Assembly: GCF_030867145.1 (NCBI RefSeq) | Contig: NC_134414.1 | Span: 21,098,518 to 21,162,517 of the forward strand | DNA from: Opisthocomus hoazin | Taxonomy: Eukaryota > Chordata > Aves > Opisthocomiformes > Opisthocomidae | Length of the DNA stretch: 64,000 nucleotides | Direction: 5' to 3' | Part shown: positions 35,126-47,100 of the stretch, in pieces | How positions within the stretch are numbered: the first letter of the stretch is position 1 | How the letters are laid out: the number at the start of each line of letters is the position of its first letter | The notes under the pieces: generated by a model | What the model was told of the DNA's origin: nothing | Databases searched by the model: none | What the model saw: only the letters and a program-made list of their open reading frames with translations | Position numbers and translations under genes: made by a program

Positions 35126-35737
35126 AAAGAAGGAGAAACAGACAGGACAAGAAATCCCACTGGATTTTCTCTAGCTTCCTCTTTGTGTTATCCTCAGCTC
35201 TTCAAAGCCACAGCTATGGTTGACAGGAAAAATGTCTAGTTTTGAGAGTCAACTCACACAATACCAGATACTTGATATTATGACAAAGTCTCAGGTTAGA
35301 CTAATTTAAACAAGGCTACCTTTAAAATAGCTTAAAATCATTGCAAAGTTTCTAACAGTTTTACAGTATTTATACCCCAGTAGTGGCTTGCTGCAAGTGC
35401 AGAAGTACAACAGGGATATTGCAACCTTAAACCCCCTCTTCCTTTGAACAAATAAAGAACCAATTATATTTTGTGTAAGGTCTTAATTTTGCTTGCAGCC
35501 CATGATTTTAATTATGACTTTTATCCCTGGTTACACTAGCTCAGCTCTCTGTTAACCACAGCAACCCATCTGTGTGCAAAAACTTGCCACTAAAATAAAA
35601 GCAAGCTACAAATCCAGAGTTTCAGTGACCAAATGCACTGACACGAATGACTATAATCTGCGCAACTCGCTGGAGTAACAGAACTGGGCCTTTGATGACC
35701 TGTGCAGAAATTATACCGGTATTTCACTGTAGCTCAG

Positions 35738-36310
35738 TGTCTTGGTTTTGGTTGAAACAGAATCAATTTTCTCTTAGTGAATCTTCCTTACAGCTAAGCT
35801 CCTCTAAGTAACTGCATTTTTCTGAAGCTGGCCACATATTGTACAGACAGTGTCCGCTCCAAAGCTGATAACACCTAGTGATTATAATTATACTGAGCTA
35901 ATGGTAGGAAAGCAATGCAGAAGAAGGCCCCTGTTTATAATTATTACTGTAGCAGCCAAGGTCACCGATAGACCTTCTAGTTTTCACAAGTGAGGAGTCG
36001 GAAGGGATCGTACTTGTGGGGAGGGGCAGACAGGACAGGTGACCCGATATTGACCAACGCGGTATTCCATGCCGTGCACGTCATACTCAGTTTAAAGGTG
36101 GGGGATCATGAGGGTCTCATTCTTTGTCCATGGCTGCCTTCTGAAGAGGACGCTGCTCGTTATTCTGTCTGCGATCCTGACCCAGATTCCAATCTGTGCA
36201 CTCCTGAGTCCAGCTCCCATCTACTGCTGGTGTTGCTAGCTGTTGCATCACACACACTGTTTTATTTTCACTTCCAGGACTTCTCATGGCCTCCTTTATC
36301 TTTCACTTAA
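35738..36310 (+). mobile_element. Old ERVL-type LTR remnant (boundaries approximate)
   Basis: Starts TGTCTTGGTTTTGGTTGAAA and contains a core (ATTCCATGCCGTGCACGTCA, CAGTTTAAAGGTGGGGG) that I recognise from common avian ERVL LTRs, with the GATAACAC and CTGCTCG landmarks in order. Strongly diverged; the 3' boundary and target duplication were not identified. Confidence 0.6.
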
Positions 36311-39234
36311 CACTGTGATTCACAACACATCCCAAAGACCTTGAACAACGGAAAACCAGGATGTGACAAAGAAGGGATCAGAGAAGGAACAGAGAGTGGC
36401 AAAACAGCGAAAGTGAGAAGCTAGGAAGATAACCTCTGCAGTAGCACACTGGATATAGGTCTCTAACCGGATATAAATGTCATTGAGATTACATTGCCGA
36501 GGCCAAAGGAAAAATTTTGTGGCAAGCTAGCCATAAAAACCTACAGCTGGAGAAAGGCTAGCAAACCTTGTTTTAGCCACTGTGAGCTGTGTCTGCCAAA
36601 CAGCCAAGGGAAAGAACCACGATATTAATCTGTCATAAGGAAACAAGCCTGGAATGGAGAGCTTGACTTGCTGTCTGTATACCAATGGTAATTAATTCTG
36701 TATTTGTGGATGAGACTACATGAAGATAAGGAGAAGAATGGAACAAGGGCAGAGCCTTATGGGGTCTATCAGGGAGGAGGGAAGACTCACTCAAGGACAT
36801 GCACAAAGCAATTACAGACACAGGAAACTCCAGAAGGAAAAGCATCACAGGAGCAAGGGGAGGACAAGATTTCAAATGAACAGCTGGCATTCTCAAAGGT
36901 AAAATGAACATCAGTGAAGATGAGGCTCCAAAATCTTGGCTAAGAAGAAGTCTTCATTCTGTAACCATCTGACAGGAGGCATATTAAACATTTTGTACAA
37001 AATGAAGTCAGATAAATAACACTATGAAGTCCCTATTTGTCTCCGGTAACTATTTAGAGAGTTTTTCTGCTGACCTGAGATGCAGGCATCAACACCGATG
37101 TCTTTTAAAGTTAGGTTAGGTGAAGTGGCTCAGCCTAGAAATCTGTATCTAGCATGTGGACGAGAGCACCATCGGGCACAGGAACAAGTTGTCTGCATTC
37201 AGCAAGCGTCTCTCTAGCAAATACCTGGTGAGGAGGCAAGAGAAGGAAAATGATTCATTTGTGGCTACTTGCCATGTCAGGTACGGCCTTTCAGAGCAGA
37301 TTGGACAAAGCCACGCAGCCCCAGGAGGACACATATTAGTTAATGCAGGGCAAGTTATTTGCATAATAAATTAGGGTCCAAATGCTGCTGATGTCAGTGT
37401 AATCACTTCATATAAAGTGCATTAACACACATAAAAGAGATTTGCAATGATGAATGAAATGTCTTTCCTTCTTTTCTCCCCAATAAATTACAGAAAACCA
37501 TGGTGACACACAGAAAGTGATCATGACAAGAAATCCTTAATTGTAGCGGCAAGAAGAATACACAAAACAAAGCACACTGGAGACAATAACTATTAATCTT
37601 CTTTAGTATTTCTAGACAAATCTTTACCGTTTTCCCTTTGCAAATGGAAACCGTTTCTGTGATATTTACAGGTATAACGTATCTGAACCAAAATTCTGAA
37701 ACTAAAACTCATCCAGATTCTGGTAAACCTGAAAATCTTGTAATGTATGGAAAATGTTATCACTCTGAATCTCTCACTGTTGGCGTTTGGGATAGCTCCC
37801 CATCCACCCAGTATTTCCCATGCTGTGTCAGAGGAATATTTTTAATAATTCAGAATATTTGTTGTATGCAGTGACAGCTGCATGACAGAAGTTTCTGGCG
37901 CACGGTTCCCCAAATGTGCTCACTGCCGTTCACTTTATATGGAGCCTGAGTTCTGCTCAGAAGAGACTCACCTACACAGCTGACTTTCTGTACTGTTTTT
38001 CAGAAGTTCTCTTCATCCTGCATGCACACCTGCATGCAGCTTGCTATCACTCAGACTGATTGCCATTTTTCTAGCCTATATTTAATATCTCTGACAGACG
38101 TTTACTTTAATTGTTCCCACTGGGATCATGACATTTAACTGATCACTATTTGTCTCCACTCTGCTGTCACGCTCTGTTGATATTAAGTTGTATTTTCTAT
38201 TCACCAAGCTCTTCCCTATAAGTTGTTCTCATCTCTCTGCTCTTCCATCCCTTAACACATTAATGCAACTTCCTGACTTCCTACACTGCCTTATAACTCT
38301 TGAAGACTGAAATGTTAGTTACCGATACCCAGTATCAACATGGATGAGATACAGATCAACTCTCTCAGTCAAAAGCCAGTATTGAGATGCACACTTTAAT
38401 CTCACTTGTACATATGAAGTACATCTGTATTTGTATTTATATGGACTATTAGATTCAGCACATGGAAAATTTTCATATTCTATATGGTTCTGCCAAGGGA
38501 AGGACATGCCTAGTCCTGGCATAAGAACAGGACATCACCATTTCCCAAGGCATGAAGACAGAGGAATAAATATTACAAGTCAGGGAAATAAAAAAAAAAA
38601 AAAAAGTAAGAGTCCAGTGAGTAAAGGGAGGAAGATTATTCCACTGAAGACCAAAGCAAGTCCCAAATAAGATTTGGGGCATAAAAGCTAGCATTTTTTT
38701 TTCATGGTTCTTTCGTCAAAAGGAAAACTTAGAACTCCTCAAGTGGTCCATGGCCACGTGGGTGAGGTAAACGCTTCTAAGAGACGAGGACAGAAGTCTT
38801 TCAGGTCTGAATTTGGGAAAGTGCATCAAATGTGGTTTCTTCCTTCTGGCATTAACACCTTCATTGTTTAGATTTTATAACTAAACACCTAACATTTGGG
38901 TTTTTTCCTTAATGCTGTTTGAGTTAGGGGTGACTTCAATGTAGATAGCTAACATCAACTTAGTGCATTCTATTTGAATCTTCAGACAAGGGAACAGGAA
39001 CATTTTCACAATGCCCAGCGCTAGCCACCCTTTAGAATATTTAGCAATGTACCAGAACATGCTTCCTCTGAGCTGCATGGATGACTTCGAAACTGGTAGT
39101 ACAAAGGCCTCCATGGAGGAAGTTTCTTACTGACAATCAGCACTAGCAAAAAGAACCCTCTTTGACCTGCATCAAGGTTAGTGGTGAAACGCACACAGAA
39201 GTTGTGGAATCACAATCTTAAAATAAATATTTTA
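36311..39234. other. Intergenic, no gene recognised
   Basis: AT-rich sequence with an A17 run near 38,589. No domain-bearing frame, RNA gene or clear repeat. Confidence 0.5.
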
Positions 39235-39350
39235 AGCTATTTCGACAAAGCCGTGAGCATCTTGCTCTAACTTTGAAATTAAGCCTGGTTTGAGCAGTAG
39301 GTTGGACTACATGACTCCAAAGGTCCCTTCCAACCTGATTCTGTGATCCC
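39235..39350 (+). mobile_element. Short CR1 3' end
   Basis: GAGCAGTAGGTTGGACTACATGACTCC...AAGGTCCCTTCCAACCTGATTCTGTGAT is the CR1 3' untranslated tail. 5'-truncated, about 100 bp. Confidence 0.85.
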
Positions 39351-40704
39351 AGGCCTGACCCTCGGGCACTTTGTGATACCCCTCCATCAGCCACTTGCAC
39401 TGCTTTGCTGTTTCTACCTTCCCAGCTACACAAGATTTGTTCCTGTCTCCGACTCAAGAGTTTTCACCCCCATCTACTTTCCATCCCCCACCTCCCCTTT
39501 GTCACACCCTTGGGCAAGAAGAGACTGGTAATGTGTTCAGCATTGCTCTTCGTGCCCTGACCGACAGCTTCCTTCTTTCCAATCTCCGACTTGCAGCTTT
39601 TCAAGTTCAAAGTGCCCACCGCGCTTAAGACAACGTTGTAGATCTTTCCACCTCAGCAACTCCATTGCTCATCAATTTTCAAGGGAGCCTCTGCAGATAC
39701 CTTCTTTAAACACACTTGCTTACTCTTAATCTCCTTCTTGACATCATTCCTCCTACCCGGGCCTATTTTGCTCTTTTGTATTCTCCAAGCACAGGAACCT
39801 CGCTAGTAAACAGCATGTGAAACAATTTCTCCATTGGATCCTCTCCTAAATTGTTTTTTTCTGTAAGGTCTATCGAACATCGCCTCCCTTCCCCACCTTT
39901 CTTTGCGTTCTCGTGTCCCCCGTAGACAGCTGATCAAGCAACGCCCAACCTTTATAAAGTTACTGTATTGTACAGGAAACAGCCTGAACTGGGCATGCCT
40001 TCCAACATACTGGGGGTCTGTGGTGGGGCTCAGCTGTGAGGGATACTGCTATGTCATCTATCAGTCAAGCTGCTGAAAAGAAATCCCCTCTTTTTTCACC
40101 AGAAAAAATATGATTTCTCTACACCCAGCTGTCCAACACATGGGAGAGGCGCCTGGGGTGACACACGTGTAGTCCATGCTCTGGACAGCGTGAGGACATG
40201 TCACTTGCAGAAAGACCACCTCTTCTGTGTAAAGTGGCAGAGATCTCCTACTCCTACCAAAGCCACATTTAAGTGTTCTGGTATCGAGAGATCCCAAAAC
40301 CTAGTTGTATATATAGCCCAGAGTTTCAGCAGAAGAGGAAAATCCTTGGCTATCCTACAGGTTGCTGTAGGGCAGGGATGCGGGAGAGCTCGGAGGGGCA
40401 GGTTGCACATACGTCTTGCCAAAACTCCTGCTGTCCAGCACAACTTCGCACCGAGTCCCCCCAGCTGTGGCTCTGCAGGCGGTACAGGCTGGTCACAGTT
40501 CGCAGACACAAAACCCCATGGCTGCTGCAATCCAAGATGGACAGGGAGGAAAAGCAAAGTACAGTATTGCCTGCAACAAATTACTTACTCCTTTTTCCAG
40601 CATGTAAGACAATGACATTGGGAGATCATGGCTTTGCAGCAACCTTGTGACTGTTTGATTAAAATAGCCCTTTAAGAACAAAAAAGGGGGGTGGAAATTC
40701 TGCC

Positions 40705-41255
40705 CCTTTACGCCGCTTTTGTGAGACCCACCTGGAGTACTGCATCCAGCTCTGGAGCCCCCAACATAAGAAGGACATGGATGTGTTGAAGCGGATCCAG
40801 AGGAGGTCCACGAAGATGATCAGAGGGCTGGAGTACCTCTCCGACGAGGACAGGCTGAGGGAGTTGGGGCTGTTCAGCCTGGAGAAGAGAAGGCTCCAGG
40901 GTGACCTTCTAGCAGCCTTCCAGTACCTGAAGGGGTCTACAGGAAGGATGGAGAGGGGCTTTTCACAAGGGTGTGCAGTGACAGGACAAGGGGGAACGGC
41001 TCTAAACTAAAAGAGGGCAGATTTGGATTAGATATTAGGAAGAAATTCTTCACCATGAGGGTGGTGAGGCACTGGCACAGGTTGCCCAGAGCAGCTGTGA
41101 ATGCCCCCTCCCTGGAAATGTTCAAGGCCAGGTTGGACGAAGCTCTGAGCAACCTGGTCTAGTGGAAGATGTCCCTGCTCATGGCAGGGGGGTTGGAATC
41201 AGATGATCTTTAAGGTCCCTTCCAACCCTTTCCATTCTATAATTCTATAAGAGCA
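40705..41255 (+). mobile_element. CR1 LINE 3' end, about 550 bp
   Basis: Sense CR1 from CCACCTGGAGTACTGCATCC through the ORF2 C-terminal part to CCATTCTATAATTCTATAAG. The C-terminal frame is split in two near 40,960. The fragment at 40,777-41,010 shows [20 protein letters not shown], a typical CR1 segment. Confidence 0.92.
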
Positions 41256-42084
41256 ATATGACACAAAATTATCTTCTTTTTCCTCTTTCACCCTCAAGTT
41301 GCAGCAACACAATCCTCCACTTCAGAAACTAAAACCAAGTCAGACTAGCAGAATCTCTGCACAGTCCCAGTCTCTATTCAAAGATGTCTTTAAAACATAA
41401 AACATCCCCACAGTGGGGATCAGTACAAGAAAGTGAGCAGCAGCAGCCTGAAGAATTTTAAAAAGGATCTACAACCACATGCCTAAGTTGAAATCTAAAT
41501 ACACAGCTGAGCTATTTCATTTCTTTTTTGAATGTCCCTGAAAATGCACTGAGACCTGCGGCACGGCTGAATCCAGTAGCTGCAGTGCAAAGTGCTAGAT
41601 CTAGTTCAGATGACAGCATCCAGATGTGGCAATAACTTTTGACATAGCATTTTGTAAACACATCTGGTACGAGTTGCCAGGGATGTTTTTCCAACCACTT
41701 CCAAGAAAGACACGCACCCAGACACCCACTGAAAGTTCATTTCTACCTTAGACTGCAAATGTGTGTTAGATGAGGTAAACGCGGAGTTCTTTGCTGTCCG
41801 GTGATAGCAGGGAGGGTCTGGGGAACACGACACCATACAGATTCTGATCTCTTTTTATAAATTTCTTGTATTTTCAACCATTGTCCTGGTGGCCTTACTC
41901 ATTATGCAAAGCAATACCACTGTGTCTGTGTCCAAAGGAGGTGGTAACTGGTGGCCATCAGCTGGCACACGGACCGGATCCGGACAAAAAAGATGAAATG
42001 GACTGAAAGCACTTTTGTTCCAGCTTGCCTGCAGTGGGACAGGAACACTAGAGCAGAGTTCTCCCAGGTCATAATGGGAGAGTT

Positions 42085-42215
42085 TGTAATCGTAGAATGG
42101 TTTGGGTTGGAAGGGACCTTCAAAGACCATCCAGTCCAACCCCCTACCAGGGGCAGGGACATCTTTCACTAAATCAGGTTGCTCAAAGCCCCATCAAACC
42201 TTGCCTTGAACACAA
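42085..42215 (-). mobile_element. CR1 LINE 3' tail, antisense
   Basis: TAGAATGGTTTGGGTTGGAA, GACCATCCAGTCCAACCCCC and TCAGGTTGCTCAAAGCCCCA in order, the reverse of the CR1 3' end. Confidence 0.9.
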
Positions 42216-43799
42216 TTCAGTCTCAGATCAGGAACAGGGAAAGGGATGGATGTTTGTCCAGCACAGCAGGCTGGTTCTGTCTGCACAGTAATGTACATGT
42301 CTCTTCAGAGAACTTCAAGTTCTTCATGTGAACTTTTCCTGCCAGAGCACATTTCAAAGTACTTCGCCCTAAATTCTCAAAATGTGCTATAGCAGTGAAA
42401 GGATCTGTTGCCAAGAAAATGGATTGTATTTTTCCTTCTGCATCTCACATAATTCAATATAATATGGGGGTCAAGAAACCTTTGCAAAACCTGTAGCTCT
42501 GTTATCTGAACTACCACCTGTCCCTGCAGAAAGATAAACTGTGAAGACCAGGTCCTCAACCAGCTGCCCCCCCGAGACGCAGCACAACCCTGATGGTCCA
42601 TGGCAAATGGCCACACTTCCTAAAAAGACATCAGAAGGCTAAATTCAGATGGTGCCTTGACCCTGCAACTTGAGAGACACAGACATCTAACTTAATGCCA
42701 TATAGGACATCTGTCTCCCTGTGGGATTTTCAGCTGTTTTCCCTCTCTGGGGGTTAAATCAGACAGAAGGGGTCCGGCATCCCACTGCGGATGGCAGTCT
42801 TGGGCAGAAGGCAGTGCCAGGCTGGGTCTCAAACCCACCTGCCTGATTTAGCACATGGATTAATTCAGCAGCTGCCTGGCTGAGGGAGATCCTGCGCTTT
42901 CCTGGGAAGCTGTTCCACCTCGTTTATGTGCTCTCTGCACTAACACAGAGCTTCGTGACTCTGTGTTTTTAGGGCCAGCGGAGGGCTTGCTTACAACCGC
43001 ACCACAAATCAGTCTCCTCAGCCTAGGATGAATTTGGAGGCACAGAGCTCCAGCCTGGTGGCATCCAAGCCAACTGTAAGCACTTAGACATAGTACCAGG
43101 TGAAATTCCCTGCACCAAGGGCTATCACAGGTATTTACACCCATAGGAAATTAGAAAGATCCATGCAAAACCAGAAGTTTCTGGCTCTATCCTTGTGAAT
43201 TAACTTCAGAGAAAGATGCATTTCGCAATATTATAAGTGGCCATTTCTTTCTACAGTTTTTAAGTCTGGATATCTTCTCATGTGAGAAGAGTGCAAAGAT
43301 GAGGGGCAGGATGAAATTGCAGTAAGCTGTACTGCTTTGCACGGTACATGCCACCCCTGCCTGCCTGCTCCAGAGGATGTGACAGCAGGTGACAATAAGA
43401 GGAGAGAAACAGACAGAGAAGGTGTCACCTCCTCCCTGCTGCTGCTCTGTGATACTTCTGTTTCTTTTCCTTGACTTCACAACAATCGCCTTCAAACCCT
43501 CGTCCTGTGCTGGACTGCCAGCACCTGTCCCCTGCGGCAGGGAAGGACCTTTGCAGGGAATCAGACCATGAAACACACGGGAAGCTGTTGGCCCCAATCT
43601 GTGGCTCCCTGCGTTGTCCCCTTCCCGCTGCAGCAAACAGCCGGCCTGGCCATGCCAGCAGCACAAACGCTGGAGGAGCATCAGTCTGAAGCAAGAGAAA
43701 TACAGACATGGGGGAGTGGTGAGGGAACCACACAGGTGAGCGATTCACTGACAAAGGTCAAGAGGGAAAAAAAACCCAACACAAAAACAAGAAAAAAAA

Positions 43800-44155
43800 G
43801 AAAAAAATGGAGGTTAGTTGTGGTAGGGACCTCAGGAGCTCACATAGTCCAACTACACTCAAAGTGGAAAAAATTTCAAAGTCCAAGCAAGTGGCTCATG
43901 CCTTTGCCCAGCTGAATTTTCAAGATCTCCAAGGACAGAGATTGCACAAGCTCTCTGGGCCGCACCCCAGGGCTGACACACTTTCAGCCTGTTGCCAGCC
44001 AGGAGCCCAGCTTCTTTCCTGCAGACATCCCACCTAGCTGGTCAGTCCCTCACCATGCCAATGCGCAGGGTTGCTCTGCTCCAGAACTGGACTTTGCGTT
44101 TGTCTTTGCTAAACCTGACCAGTTCCTGTTGGCCGCATCTGTTCATGACCCCTTA
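43800..44155 (-). mobile_element. Diverged CR1, antisense
   Basis: GGGACCTCAGGAGCTCACATAGTCCAACTA and later AAGGACAGAGATTGCACAAG follow the order of an antisense CR1 3' end with heavy divergence. The right boundary is uncertain. Confidence 0.65.
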
Positions 44156-47100
44156 ACACCAGGGAACAAAGCAACTCCAGCACTGAAGTCAGGTGACCTA
44201 GCAGTAGCGAGGGTCATCTTTCCAAATTCCACCGCTCTCAAAGTAATTTTCCTTCCACACCTGAAGGTTAAGTCCTCCTCTTCCCAAAACATGAAAAGGA
44301 TTCCCACTGATGGCATCACACCACTTCCCTGACCGTCTCTCTTGGACAGCTAGGCTGAGATATTCCAGGAAAATCAAAGATGCACTCCCGCGGACAAGTC
44401 CTTCTGTTTCAGAGTCACTCCCAGACCACTGAGCTGACAGACCCTGCTGGGAGCCCCTACTACAAGCTGCTTCATTTTCAGGGAATCCCACCAGTCCTGC
44501 CCTGTCTGTCGTACTGCATCCCTGCACATCCAGAAAGTAAGGAAACGTCCCTCTCAACCACTCGACTCTCAGCAGAGACAGAAGCATCAGAAGAGAAACG
44601 ACTACCTTTCTGTATCTCCATCTGCACGCACACTGGCACAGTGGTCTTCCTCACGGCACTGCGCAGACCAGGCAGCTCCCCAGCGAGCTCAGAGGAGCAT
44701 AGCTCTCCATCCACCTTCCTGGAGGTCCTCCCCCTCGTCCATACCTATACAGAGAACATCAAAGCAACTCCACAGAGCCCTCATAAAGATGCCCTTTTCT
44801 TCTGTCAGTTTTGAAATACGATGTGCACTTTCTTCTAAAGCCTTTATTTCACAGCCACTCCAGAGCCCAAATGTGCCTCCTGGAGCCTTTTACTTGACCA
44901 CCTCTGACTGACACAAAACAAAAGCTGGTCCAAGGACACCTGACCCTGAAAGGAACAAGCTGTCCTCTTAGCAAGTGCATGTTGCACCTTGATTCCTAGC
45001 AACATGGAAACAGGGAGGACGGACACAGATCCAAAATAATGCGCACCAAAAATTGCAAGGAGAAAACTTCCCACGTAATAGCCTTGTAGGCCTGAGCGTT
45101 TCCATGAGGTACTTGCAGCTCTGCATCCCTAAGCAGCTCCTCACCTACTTCCTATCTATACTTCAAAGCTGTGGCCAAGCCTCAGGAGGCGGCCCTTTCT
45201 CAAGGCATCCCCATCACAGCTCCACAGGACGAAGCCCCTCCTGCAAAGTGGGGTTCACTTCTGTTTTCACCACATGTGATGCTACAGAAATACCTACCAG
45301 GAGACAGGAGGTCACACTCCTATGTCAAGAGCTTCTCAGAGCTCTTGACCCCAAATGCTCGTCATCACCTAGAAGTAAGCTCTGCCCATTTACTGCCCCT
45401 CATCTTGAAGCCATGCCTCTAAGCCTGAGGGAGCACAGGAGGATATGCAAGATTGTAAATTCAGCTCTTGAGCTCAGTGACCTACAAGTTTGGCACAGAA
45501 GAATAGTAGGAGAATCTGACTTTCTACGATTTGCCTGAGCCACAGAGAGCTGAGGCCATGGCTGTCCCCATAAGAAAAAATAACTTGCCACCAAAGCAGG
45601 TGTCTTCAGCTTCCTTGAAGCTCAGAGATACCTCGAGCTTTTCTGGATCAAATTACGACAGGTGCGGGAGACCTGGCTCTGTCCAGGCTGGAGAGATGCA
45701 CCCCATATCAACAGCCAGGCCCGATTTGGACCCATCGTGCAGGTGCATTATAGTGTCGTTCTCCCCAGAAGATCCTTTATTTTTAACATGAACTACCACT
45801 GGCTTCCCTCTGCATCAGCATCGGACTACCATTCCGTTTGTCAAACCATCACTGAAATATTGCCCCTTTGAACAAGTCTGCAGTGTGCCTGAGGCAAGGA
45901 TGAATTATCCTCAGCTCTAGACATTTTGTTCCTGTACATCTCGAACCACTCTGAGTTCACAAATTGGGAGAAAAGACCTTGACCTAAATATCTGCATCTC
46001 TTATACAGATTAATTGCTTTGTCTGCTAAGAGCAGACTGATGGTCTGCAGGAATAAAGGCTGAATACCTGGCAGACACTTCTAAACTGCGTATTTTCCTA
46101 AGTCCTCATCCTGCTTCAACATTTTCTACCACGCAACAGCTTGTCCAGATGAAGGAAACTGGAATCCTGTTTGCTAACACAGTCTCTATCTTGACGGTTT
46201 ATAATTCAGCTATCACTTTTTTCACTTTTTTTTTTTTTAGAGAAATCTTATTATAAACATGTCAATATACTTCTAAAAAATCAGGAGAGATTAGGCAAAG
46301 CAAAAGCTTGGGAAGGGGTCGAATACCATCTCCAGCCATCTCATCTATCTCGGGACTCTTCCCTCCTACAAATCAGGCATCTCATGTAATTTTCTCTGTG
46401 CAGCCATCTCAGTTTCCAGCACGTCTGAAGGATGGAACCCACAACTTGAGAGAGGCCACATCTCAGCCTGCCTTTGCTGGTGAGGAACATGCCTGTGGAA
46501 CCAAACCCGACACAAAACACAGCTGCAGAGCAGGAGCCAGCTGCGCCCACACTGCACGAAGAGCACACACCTCAGAGAACGTATGAAACAAGGCATAAGG
46601 GAACTGGGATACAGACGAGGGGAGCAACGAGTCGCCTGGCTGTGGGACAGGCAGTAGCTATCCACAGCACACTGCTCCGGTATTTTCTAGGCATCACTGC
46701 AAATAGGAGGAGTAAGGGGACAAGATAGTACTTACTATTAACCACACACAAGACAAGGCAGAAGTTAACCAAATCTCATTTTTGGAATTTGCAGAAATAT
46801 GGACTCCAATAACAAGGGAAATTTGTGGGCTGCACACCGAGACCCTTCCCAGATTCACACAAAATGGGAAAAAACAGACTAACCAGCCAGTCCAATGACT
46901 GAAGGATGGCTTACCATGGGGGCGAGTACTTGGGATTTTTCTGTATTTGCTTTTTATTTTTGTGTTTGATAAACAAGGAATTTACTTAAAACGAAAGTTT
47001 AAAGCTTTTTATATTGCTTCTTGCACATGAAAACGGCATTTTTTTCCCCACATGCAGAACTTAACTAAACACATACGCAAATATTTCTTCCCAGATTTCA

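Noticed and set aside
44380..46728. Cluster of 80-160 codon frames on both strands between the genes
   Set aside because: Overlapping frames on both strands, no start context, no domain, no splice structure; consistent with chance.
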